A stretch of 7,239 bases of DNA from Calditrichaceae bacterium (GTDB lineage: Bacteria > Calditrichota > Calditrichia > Calditrichales > Calditrichaceae): positions 1-7,239 of the forward strand of contig JAUXGF010000137.1 in the NCBI GenBank assembly GCA_030622395.1, given 5' to 3'. Under the pieces are notes generated by a model. It made no database searches and had not been told where the DNA came from. It saw only the letters and a list, made by a program, of their open reading frames with translations. A program made the translations under genes and the position numbers. Positions 1 through 5,853 of this stretch are shown here, in pieces. Position 1 is the stretch's first letter; every line of letters starts with the position of its first letter.

Positions 1-15
1 GATATTTATCGCCGG

Positions 16-1434
16 TCAGCGTGTTGGAATCGTATTTTCAAACCATTCGGATGTATGAGAACGCACCATTTGTATAAGACAGATTTGGGCTGTAAACGGC
101 TTTGGATTTTCAAGCGCGTTTTCGTAGAGATTAATTAAGGCATTGCTGTATTTATCCAGATAGACGCTGTCAATTTGGGTCGGATCGCCTAAAACAATTA
201 ACTTGGTTTCTTCGCCAAGCCGCGTTCCAAGTGTGCGCATCTGAAAAGGATTGGCATTTTGCGCTTCGTCGAAAATAACAAAAGAATTTGCCAGGTCAGC
301 CCCGCGGATATCAGCCAGATTCAGCATTTCGATAACGCCTGAATCAAGTAATTTCTTATAACCTTCTTCTGAATCGCTATCATTAGTAAACCGGCGAAGT
401 TTCTCTACAAAAGGGCGCATTTTAGGAATAAGCTTACGTTTAACCGAGCCGGGCAGAAATCCAATATCTTCCCCTAAGCGGCTTTTTGTAATTACCGGTT
501 TGATTAATTTAATCGAGTCGTATTTACGTTCTTTAAATACTTTTTCCAATGCCGCCGCCATAGCGATATGCGTTTTACCGGTTCCTGCTTTGCCGATAAT
601 AATTTGAATTTTAATGCTGTCGTCCATGGCTTGCTGCATGCATACAGCCTGCTCAAAATTGTGCTTGTATTTTGTATCGTCTAAAACCTTGGGCGGCGCG
701 TCAAGAATTTTTGTGGAATGATAATCAAAATATTTTAAATGATTCCCTTTACGAATACCCAGTCCAAAAAACTGCGGATTCGGGTCAAATAAAGCAACTC
801 CTTCATTCTCAAGTAAATGCCATTTTTTACGGTAAGGGATATCCCAGCTAACTGATGTTTTTGAAGTGAATATCTGGTTGATTTCTTCTTCTTCCAGTGT
901 AATTTCTTTGATCGGCTGAAAAAAACTGGCTAAATATTCTTCCGAGATTTTATCGTGCAGATAGTCTTCATGATTTATACCCAGCGCGCCGCTTTTGATA
1001 CGCAGGTTACGGTCTTTGGTAACAAATATAAATTTACGCCGCGGGAAGGCTTCTTTTAAACCCATAATTTGTGATAAAATGGCGTTGTCTTTATAACTTA
1101 TAGACAATTCTATCGGAAAGTTTTTTGATATATAGCCGCTCGAAAAGAATAAAAGACCATTTTTACCGTTAGGAATAGGCATACCCTTGGCGGGATTATC
1201 GCTGCGTTGAATAAATTGCTCCAGCTTATAACTTATTTCACGCGCATTATAACCGATCAAAGGGTCTTTCTTTTTGGAATCAATTTCATCCAAAACAAAT
1301 AATGGAATTAAAACGATATTTTCTTCAAATCGAAACAATGACGACGGATCGTGCAATAGAACATTGGTATCCAAAACATAAACCGCCCGCTGATCAGTTT
1401 TTTTTAAAACACTGAGTTTTATAAAAGACGCCAT
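16..1434 (-). CDS. phoH2: PhoH-family ATPase with N-terminal PIN domain (PhoH2-type)
   Basis: Predicted cytoplasmic 472-residue protein that fuses a PIN-type ribonuclease domain to a PhoH ATPase. The best-studied proteins of this architecture (mycobacterial PhoH2) couple RNA unwinding to RNA cleavage; that role is inferred here from the family. The PIN domain (about residues 18-165) starts with VYVLDTNVLLHDP and keeps the acidic residues expected for metal binding: D22, E50, D116 in YKDN, and D141 in VTKDRNLR. The PhoH domain (about 255-465) has a Walker A loop GKAGTGKT (281-288), the family motif EDIGFLPGS (322-330), a Walker B VIFDEAQN (386-393) and GDPTQID (416-422). Length fits the family (Bacillus YlaK is similar). 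The start is supported by a purine-rich AAGGGG about 6 bases upstream. It is transcribed away from the U32 gene, across 1 kb of repeats. No signal peptide or membrane segment is visible. Family assignment is firm; the RNA substrate is unknown. Confidence 0.95.
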   Translation of the reverse strand: MASFIKLSVLKKTDQRAVYVLDTNVLLHDPSSLFRFEENIVLIPLFVLDEIDSKKKDPLIGYNAREISYKLEQFIQRSDNPAKGMPIPNGKNGLLFFSSGYISKNFPIELSISYKDNAILSQIMGLKEAFPRRKFIFVTKDRNLRIKSGALGINHEDYLHDKISEEYLASFFQPIKEITLEEEEINQIFTSKTSVSWDIPYRKKWHLLENEGVALFDPNPQFFGLGIRKGNHLKYFDYHSTKILDAPPKVLDDTKYKHNFEQAVCMQQAMDDSIKIQIIIGKAGTGKTHIAMAAALEKVFKERKYDSIKLIKPVITKSRLGEDIGFLPGSVKRKLIPKMRPFVEKLRRFTNDSDSEEGYKKLLDSGVIEMLNLADIRGADLANSFVIFDEAQNANPFQMRTLGTRLGEETKLIVLGDPTQIDSVYLDKYSNALINLYENALENPKPFTAQICLIQMVRSHTSEWFENTIPTR

Positions 1435-1456
1435 ATTTCCCCTTTTTGCATGATGC

Positions 1457-1464
1457 CAAATTTA
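1457..1464 (-). promoter_or_regulatory. Weak candidate -7 promoter element for phoH2
   Basis: On the minus strand this reads TAAATTTG, which fits the Bacteroidota -7 consensus TAnnTTTG and lies 23 bases upstream of the phoH2 start, leaving room for the ribosome-binding site. No matching -33 TTTG/TTG is seen at the right distance. The consensus is known for Bacteroidota, and its use in this organism is inferred. It could be chance in AT-rich DNA. Confidence 0.2.
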
Positions 1465-1502
1465 AGTTATAAGTCGTTATATACTGATTAATAATTTTCT
1501 AT

Positions 1503-1700
1503 TTAGTGTCTGAACGAAAACACTTTTTCTTGTCATTTCGATCCCGATCCCGAATAATCGGGAGGAAGAAATCTGTAACTTCAGTAATTCCAAGGGATAT
1601 AAGATTTCTCGCTCCGCTTCCTGCCCCTGCCTGCCGGCGGGCACGGCGCCGGCAGGCGCGGCGAAATGACATTTTTGGTTAGTTTTCGTTCAGGCACTAA
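1503..1700. repeat. 198-bp palindromic repeat element with 19-bp terminal inverted repeats
   Basis: The ends are TTAGTGTCTGAACGAAAAC (1503-1521) and its reverse complement with one mismatch (1682-1700). Inside is a perfect second inverted repeat, TGTCATTTCG (1531-1540) with CGAAATGACA (1662-1671). Within that are three separate arms: CCCGA/TCGGG (1549-1553 with 1558-1562), AGAAATCT/AGATTTCT (1567-1574 with 1602-1609), and a very GC-rich 10-bp stem with a 7-base loop (1630-1639 with 1647-1656). The whole could fold as a multi-branched cruciform. It encodes nothing convincing. It resembles the TGTCATTTCGA...GAAATCT intergenic repeats that I recall from FCB genomes; mobilisation as a MITE is inferred, and no target-site duplication is evident. 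Confidence 0.85.
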
Positions 1701-1942
1701 TTAAATTATCGAATATATTTGTCAATTTGTTAGTAATAAAAAACAATTTATTGTTTTTGTGTAATTTATGCTAATTTCGAAGAATTGGAGTAATGGGGTT
1801 AAGACAAAGTAGGAAGTGGGAATTAGGAATTGGGTTTAATTATTTCTTTAAAGATCATAAATCGTTGATTCCCGAACCGTCGGGATAAATCAAAAGAGAA
1901 GTACGATTGGTGATTAGCGATTGAAGATTGATGATTTTTCTT

Positions 1943-2095
1943 GTATCAGAGTTAAGCGTAGCGGTCTCTGATACACACGGGGAATTATCCCGGCAGGCGC
2001 GTTTCAGGCGATGATATTGTGAAATAACAGATGTAAGTGAAGCATTTCAGGCAATGTCGTTACGTATCAGAGACCGCTTCGCTTAACTCTGATAC
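1943..2095. repeat. 153-bp MITE-like element with 32-bp terminal inverted repeats
   Basis: The left end (1943-1974) and right end (2064-2095) are reverse complements at 31 of 32 positions. Each end is also a hairpin by itself, because GTATCAGAG is followed after a 14-base loop by CTCTGATAC. The 89-base interior has no ORF but contains a near direct repeat, TTTCAGGCGATG (2002-2013) and TTTCAGGCAATG (2045-2056). No flanking target duplication is seen. The form fits a non-autonomous mobile or REP-like element. The family is not one I can name. Confidence 0.85.
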
Positions 2096-2272
2096 GAGGG
2101 AGAAACTATGGTTCTTCCAACTATATCACTTATGTATTTGGTATTTTTAAAAATAAACCCCTTGATTACAATAAAACTTTTGTTTTCTTATACAATTCAT
2201 TATAAATTTTATTCTTTATAAACATTCATGCGCTATCGCGTTCAACAAACAATGAAAGCAGCCATTCCCGTA

Positions 2273-2363
2273 CCGCTCCGCAGGAGTCCCTGTCCCACAG
2301 GGACTCCTGTGGAGTGGGAAAGGCGTTCCCTCGGAAAAGGGATCCCTTTTCCGAAGGAACACC
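2273..2363. repeat. Twin long palindromes in tandem
   Basis: The first hairpin has a 21-bp stem (2273-2293 with 2297-2317), a CCC loop, and two pairs that are G-T wobbles in a plus-strand transcript. The second (2322-2342 with 2343-2363) is a loop-less palindrome centred on GGATCC, 21 bp per arm with two mismatches. These mismatches are C-A on the plus strand and G-U in a minus-strand transcript. Each palindrome is followed by a copy of CTGTGG(A/C)GTGGGAAA(A)GGC (2307-2324 and 2363-2381), so the pair looks like a duplicated unit with diverged stems. There is no T-run, so these are not typical intrinsic terminators. Confidence 0.8.
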
Positions 2364-2477
2364 TGTGGCGTGGGAAAAGGCTCTAAGGCTCTAAGTATTT
2401 AAAAGTTAATTATTCTTTCCTTCGTGTCTTAGTGTCTTAGTGGCATTCTCCTTTCATATAAAAAATAGGAAATGGAT

Positions 2478-3782
2478 ATGCATAAACCCGAGTTACTTGT
2501 ACCGGCAGGCGCTTTTGATAAAATGAAATACGCTTTTGCTTACGGCGCCGATGCGGTTTACGCCGGCGTACCGCAATATTCGCTGCGGGCGCGGGAGAAT
2601 GATTTCAATCAACAAAAAATTAACGAAGCTATAGAATATTCCCATAAGCTGGGTAAAAAAATATATTTAACAATGAATATCTTCCCCCATAATCGTAAGG
2701 TGGATTCATTTTTACGCATGCTCGCCGATGTGGCTGAATTAAGCGCCGACGGTTTAATTATGGCTGATCCCGGTATGATAATGATTGCCCGTGAAAAATA
2801 TCCGCATATTAATATTCACCTTTCTACGCAGTCAAATACACTTAATTGGCAGACAGTGAAATTTTGGAAGCAATTAGGGTTAAAGCGTATAATTTTAAGC
2901 CGCGAATTATCTATTGATGAAATTAAAGAAATTAAGCAGCGCGTACCGGATATTGAACTGGAAGCTTTTGTGCACGGAGCCGTTTGCATTGCCTATTCAG
3001 GGCGCTGCCTTCTTTCTAATTATTTTAATCACCGCGACGCTAACCAGGGAACATGCACTAATGCCTGCCGCTGGAAGTACAAACTTTACAGCGAATCCGA
3101 AAACATGCAAGCTGAAAAAGACATTTACACGCCTTTAAAGGATAATTTTTACATTGAGGAAAGTGACCGTCCGGGTTCACTTATGCCGATAGACGAAGAC
3201 GAACACGGCACATATATAATGAATGCAAAAGATTTATGCGCCATTGAAATCTTAAATGAAATGGCAGCAGCCGGTATCGACAGCTTTAAGGTGGAAGGAC
3301 GCACAAAGTCTGTTTATTATGTAAGCGTTATTACACGCGCTTATCGTGAGGCGCTTGATAAATATATTAATAATCAGCCTGTTCCCCAAAATATTTTAGA
3401 AGAGGTTTATTCTGTGGCTAACCGTGGATATGTTACAGGCTTTTTAGAAAGAAATCCTTTAGAGCGCGGACAAAATTACAAGCAAAGCCACTCCGATAAT
3501 CAGACCAGGAAATTTGTCGGCATTATTGACCGCTGGGACGCGGAAAAACAATTAGCGGCTATCCGCGTACGCAACCGATTTGAAAAAGGCGATCTGCTGG
3601 AATTAATGACGCCGCAAAGCACAATCCCTTTTACAGTAGATACGCTTATGGATACAGAGGGCAATAATATTATCGCAGCGCATGGAGGCGGAATTGACGT
3701 TATGCTTTCACTGCCTGAAAATCCGGCTGACTTTGCGTTATTACGAAGACCGGCGCTTCAGCCGGAGAGGATAGACATTTAA
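2478..3782 (+). CDS. U32-family protein, probable tRNA 5-hydroxyuridine synthesis protein (TrhP/YegQ type)
   Basis: Protein of 434 residues with the full U32 architecture. Enzymes of the TrhP/YegQ group install 5-hydroxyuridine at tRNA position 34 using prephenate; the relative RlhA modifies 23S rRNA. The old name 'peptidase U32' is therefore probably misleading. The N-terminus PELLVPAGAFDKMKYAFAYG opens the TIM-barrel-like domain. The U32 signature EAFVHGAVCIAYSGRCLLS is at about 162-180, with cysteines C170, C177, C193 and C197 placed as expected for an iron-sulfur cluster. SFKVEGRTKS follows near 269, and a beta-rich U32 C-terminal domain (about 345-425) closes the protein. Having this domain and this length favours TrhP over the shorter UbiU/UbiV. 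Another ATG lies 6 bases upstream (2472), but the AGGA at 2467-2470 is only 1 base from it and 7 bases from the chosen ATG, and relatives usually begin directly before PELL. The exact RNA target is inferred. Confidence 0.93.
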   Translation: MHKPELLVPAGAFDKMKYAFAYGADAVYAGVPQYSLRARENDFNQQKINEAIEYSHKLGKKIYLTMNIFPHNRKVDSFLRMLADVAELSADGLIMADPGMIMIAREKYPHINIHLSTQSNTLNWQTVKFWKQLGLKRIILSRELSIDEIKEIKQRVPDIELEAFVHGAVCIAYSGRCLLSNYFNHRDANQGTCTNACRWKYKLYSESENMQAEKDIYTPLKDNFYIEESDRPGSLMPIDEDEHGTYIMNAKDLCAIEILNEMAAAGIDSFKVEGRTKSVYYVSVITRAYREALDKYINNQPVPQNILEEVYSVANRGYVTGFLERNPLERGQNYKQSHSDNQTRKFVGIIDRWDAEKQLAAIRVRNRFEKGDLLELMTPQSTIPFTVDTLMDTEGNNIIAAHGGGIDVMLSLPENPADFALLRRPALQPERIDI

Positions 3783-3821
3783 CTGGTGTGAAATAAATCA
3801 GACGTTTCTTATTCATTAAGG

Positions 3822-3872
3822 ACATAGCTATCTCCCTCCGATGGATCGGGGGAAATTAATGTAAATGATACT
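3822..3872 (+). repeat. Modular repeat head, copy A (upstream of pyk)
   Basis: This 51-base block matches 5476-5526 at 46 of 51 positions in the same orientation. Both contain a CCGAT-GG-ATCGG hairpin; here the stem is 3835-3842 with 3845-3852. Differences within the stem move a G-T wobble but keep pairing. The block runs directly into the GATACT-bounded inverted repeat at 3867-4016. Confidence 0.85.
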
Positions 3873-4016
3873 TGTTGGAGCGGAGCGTAAATCCCGTTTT
3901 TGCGGGAATACCTATTACCGGTTACTGATTACCGATTACTGGATGTGGGGATTATCAAGTTTCTTTATCCAGTATTTCCGACAAGCCGGAATCTACGCTG
4001 CGCTCCGACAAGTATC
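3867..4016. repeat. 150-bp inverted-repeat body, copy A, in the pyk leader
   Basis: The arms 3867-3892 and 3991-4016 are reverse complements at 23 of 26 positions and run from GATACTTG to CAAGTATC. Inside are small hairpins (ATCCCG/CGGGAAT at about 3891-3909; TTCCG/CGGAA at 3976-3991) and a core (3937-3975) that matches 5550-5587 in inverted orientation, including a perfect 22-base stretch at 3954-3975. The body ends 8 bases before the pyk ribosome-binding site, so it either lies in the pyk leader RNA or supplies or separates its promoter. Confidence 0.8.
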
Positions 4017-4023
4017 TATATTT

Positions 4024-4030
4024 AAGGAGT
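4024..4030 (+). promoter_or_regulatory. Ribosome-binding site that fixes the pyk start
   Basis: AAGGAGT lies 8 bases before the ATG at 4039. This strong site, and the fact that the protein from this ATG aligns with the normal pyruvate kinase N-terminus, rule out the longer in-frame start at 3865, which lies within repeat DNA. Confidence 0.85.
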
Positions 4031-4038
4031 CCGTGATT

Positions 4039-5460
4039 ATGATAAACCGTAAAGCAAAAATTGTGTGTACAATCGGGCCGGCCGGCGACAGCGAAGAAAT
4101 GCTTACTAAACTTATTTTAGCCGGTATGGATGTCGCCCGCCTCAATTTCTCTCATGGAACGCATGAGGAGCATCTAAAAAAGATAAATCTTATCCGCAAA
4201 ATATCAGAAAAATTGGGGAAGCCGGTCTCTATTTTGCAGGACTTGCAGGGGCCGAAAATCCGCGTGGGAACTTTTGAGAATCCTCCTATCACTTTAAATC
4301 CCGGCGATCTGTTTACTATAACTACCGAAAAAATACAGGGTAATGAACATATTGTAAGCACAAGCTATAAAAATCTCTCTAATGATTTAAAAAGCGGCGA
4401 CATTGTTTTAGTTAATGACGGGCTTATTAAGCTTAAGGTATTAGAAAGCAGAGAGGTCGATATATTTTGCGAAGTAATTAACGGCGGCAGCTTATACGAC
4501 CGGCGCGGAATAAATTTGCCCGGTGTGCATATCTCGGAACCTTCGTTAACCGAAAAAGATAAAAATGATCTGCGATTCGGATTGGAAAACGGGGTCGATT
4601 ATGTAGCGTTATCATTTGTTTGCAGAGCGGTTGATATTGAAGATATTAAAGAGTTTATCGGCGATAAAAATACCCCGGTAATCGCCAAACTTGAAAAACC
4701 CGAAGCTCTTGAGAATCTTGATGAAATCATTGCCAAAGCCGATGGGCTGATGGTAGCCAGAGGCGATCTCGGCGTGGAAATATCCGCAGCAAGAGTTCCC
4801 GTTGTGCAAAAGCAGATTATTGAAAAATGCCTGGAAGCCGGGAAGCCGGTTATCACCGCCACACAGATGCTTGATTCGATGATGGTAAATCCCGTTCCCA
4901 CAAGAGCGGAGACCTCCGACGTGGCAAACGCCATATTCGACGGCAGCGACGCCGTTATGCTTTCCGGTGAAACAGCCTTTGGAAAATATCCGGTCGAATC
5001 AGTAAAAATGATGCGCTCAATCATTGAAGAGGCGGAGGGTATGCAGAACTATTTTCGATTAAAACACATCGAGAGAATAAAAGAAAAAACAACAGCTTTT
5101 TCACAATCTGTATGTCATGCGGCATTTCACAGCTTGCGGGAAATTGAAGCTAAGGCCATTATTGTTTTAACAATTACCGGTCATACGGGGAAAATTATGT
5201 CTAACTATAGACCGGGAGTTCCAATTATTGCCTTAACGCCAAAAGAAAAAACACTGCGACAATTAGCTCTATACTGGGGGATTACCCCTTCACTATTGAA
5301 AGAAACCATTGAAGTTACCTGCGATATTCATCAACTAGAAGCGCACCTTAAAGACAATAAGTTGGTTAAAGCGGGCGACCGTCTGGTAATAATTGCCGGT
5401 TCATCCAAAGAAGCGGGCGGGTCTAATTTACTGCGTTTACATCAAATCCCGAACGATTAA
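4039..5460 (+). CDS. pyk: Pyruvate kinase
   Basis: Glycolytic enzyme making pyruvate and ATP from phosphoenolpyruvate and ADP; cytoplasmic, normally a homotetramer. The 473-residue protein starts MINRKAKIVCTIGPAGDS, the standard N-terminus. Visible landmarks are ARLNFSHG (33-40, with N36 and S38 near the active site), LQDLQGPKIRVG (66-77), the B domain (about 74-170), catalytic K217 in VIAKLEK, metal ligands E219 and D243 (RGDLG), ATQMLDSM (274-281), TRAETSDVANAIFDG (288-302) and MLSGETAFGKYP (307-318). The C-terminal allosteric domain runs from about 355 to 470. There is no extra PEP-utiliser domain of the Bacillus kind. L69, Q70 and K73 replace the Thr/Lys/Glu of K+-dependent enzymes, so the protein is probably K+-independent. 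The gene stands alone, with repeat copies on both sides. An in-frame extension to 3865 would add 58 residues encoded by repeat DNA and is rejected. Confidence 0.97.
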   Translation: MINRKAKIVCTIGPAGDSEEMLTKLILAGMDVARLNFSHGTHEEHLKKINLIRKISEKLGKPVSILQDLQGPKIRVGTFENPPITLNPGDLFTITTEKIQGNEHIVSTSYKNLSNDLKSGDIVLVNDGLIKLKVLESREVDIFCEVINGGSLYDRRGINLPGVHISEPSLTEKDKNDLRFGLENGVDYVALSFVCRAVDIEDIKEFIGDKNTPVIAKLEKPEALENLDEIIAKADGLMVARGDLGVEISAARVPVVQKQIIEKCLEAGKPVITATQMLDSMMVNPVPTRAETSDVANAIFDGSDAVMLSGETAFGKYPVESVKMMRSIIEEAEGMQNYFRLKHIERIKEKTTAFSQSVCHAAFHSLREIEAKAIIVLTITGHTGKIMSNYRPGVPIIALTPKEKTLRQLALYWGITPSLLKETIEVTCDIHQLEAHLKDNKLVKAGDRLVIIAGSSKEAGGSNLLRLHQIPND

Positions 5461-5475
5461 AATACGAAACAAAAA

Positions 5476-5526
5476 ACATAGCTATGTCCTCCCGATGGAT
5501 CGGGGGGAATTAATGAAAATGATACT
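5476..5526 (+). repeat. Modular repeat head, copy B (downstream of pyk)
   Basis: Second copy of the block at 3822-3872 (46 of 51 identical), starting 16 bases after the pyk stop codon. Its hairpin is longer than in copy A: 5487-5496 pairs with 5499-5508, a T-G wobble included. It could act as a 3' RNA hairpin of pyk, but there is no following T-run for an intrinsic terminator. Confidence 0.85.
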
Positions 5527-5589
5527 GGATGCTTGATGCTGGATACTGGATACTGGATAAAGAAACTTGATCATCCAGCATCCAGTATC
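5521..5589. repeat. 69-bp inverted-repeat body, copy B
   Basis: Bounded by a perfect 12-bp inverted repeat, GATACTGGATGC (5521-5532) and GCATCCAGTATC (5578-5589). An alternative pairing uses GATGCTGGAT (5535-5544) with 5573-5582. Between them are tandem GGATACT units and the core 5550-5587, which matches copy A (3937-3975) in the opposite orientation. Confidence 0.8.
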
Positions 5590-5600
5590 TATTTTAATAA

Positions 5601-5625
5601 TAGTTTTCCCGAAAATTCGGGACTA
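5601..5625. repeat. CCCGAA/TTCGGG hairpin
   Basis: The stem CCCGAA (5608-5613) pairs with TTCGGG (5616-5621). TAGT (5601-5604) and ACTA (5622-5625) extend the pairing across a TTT bulge. It is one of several CCCGA...TCGGG palindromes in the intergenic DNA of this window. Confidence 0.6.
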
Positions 5626-5853
5626 TACAATAAATTATTGCGGAATTAAGGAAGGGGAAATAACGCTAACAACGGTAAAGAAGTTTTTGAAAAACCATGG
5701 CAGGCATTTGAATAGTGGCGGGTTATTATCTATATTACAAAAAACAAAAGACGATGACGTGGGTTCAATACTATGTTAGCAATTTTTACTACAATTTAAT
5801 ATAGATAATTAGCATATTCTTAAAAACAAAAATAACTATAAAGGACTAAACTC

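Larger units (their letters stand above)
1435..2477. other. Repeat-rich non-coding region between divergent genes
   Basis: About 1 kb without a convincing gene separates phoH2 from the U32 gene. It holds three larger palindromic elements, listed separately. Minor structures are a 9-bp AT-rich hairpin (1739-1747 with 1750-1758), a CCCGA/TCGGG hairpin (1870-1875 with 1880-1885), degenerate GATT-rich tandem sequence (about 1905-1940), and short tandem duplications GGCTCTAA (2379-2386, 2387-2394) and GTGTCTTA (2424-2431, 2432-2439). The stretch 2110-2262 is AT-rich with no element that I recognise. Both flanking genes must have their promoters here, but only a weak candidate is seen for phoH2. 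Confidence 0.8.
5461..5853. other. Non-coding gap between pyk and the secreted-protein gene
   Basis: The left half holds copy B of the modular repeat (5476-5589) and a CCCGAA/TTCGGG hairpin (5608-5621). From about 5640 to 5780 the sequence is less repetitive. It carries GCTAAC (5665-5670) and GTTAGC (5775-5780), discussed as possible integron-type core sites. The only reading frame of any length begins with TTG inside the repeat and has no ribosome-binding site, so I do not call it a gene. From 5781 the DNA is very AT-rich and should contain the promoter of the next gene, but no promoter can be fixed. Confidence 0.7.

Noticed and set aside
1739..1758. AT-only hairpin followed by GTG, considered as a terminator
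   Set aside because: The 9-bp stem has only one G-C pair, and no gene on the plus strand ends upstream of it. Such pairing is expected in AT-rich DNA.
1435..2477. CRISPR array or transposase gene in the repeat-rich gap
   Set aside because: Repeats are inverted and of different families with no regular spacers, and no long ORF is present on either strand.
2914..3138. 74-codon plus-strand frame inside the U32 gene
   Set aside because: Alternative frame of a strongly recognised gene; the Cys- and Gly-rich signature is in the U32 frame.
4152..5024. Minus-strand frames opposite pyruvate kinase
   Set aside because: Antisense shadows of a conserved coding sequence, with no motif or ribosome-binding site of their own.
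5762..5771. GGTTCAATAC, resembling a tRNA T-loop
   Set aside because: The flanks do not form a T-stem or acceptor stem, and no D- or anticodon arm is found upstream.
5567..5779. 70-codon plus-strand frame starting with TTG after pyk
   Set aside because: It begins inside repeat copy B, has no ribosome-binding site, crosses the CCCGAA hairpin and ends at an AT-rich junction. No recognisable family. At most a gene remnant in its second half.
5665..5780. Complete attC site between GCTAAC (5665) and GTTAGC (5775)
   Set aside because: The outer cores are complementary, but the inner L''/L' segments and the rest of the arms do not pair, so a full functional site is not supported.
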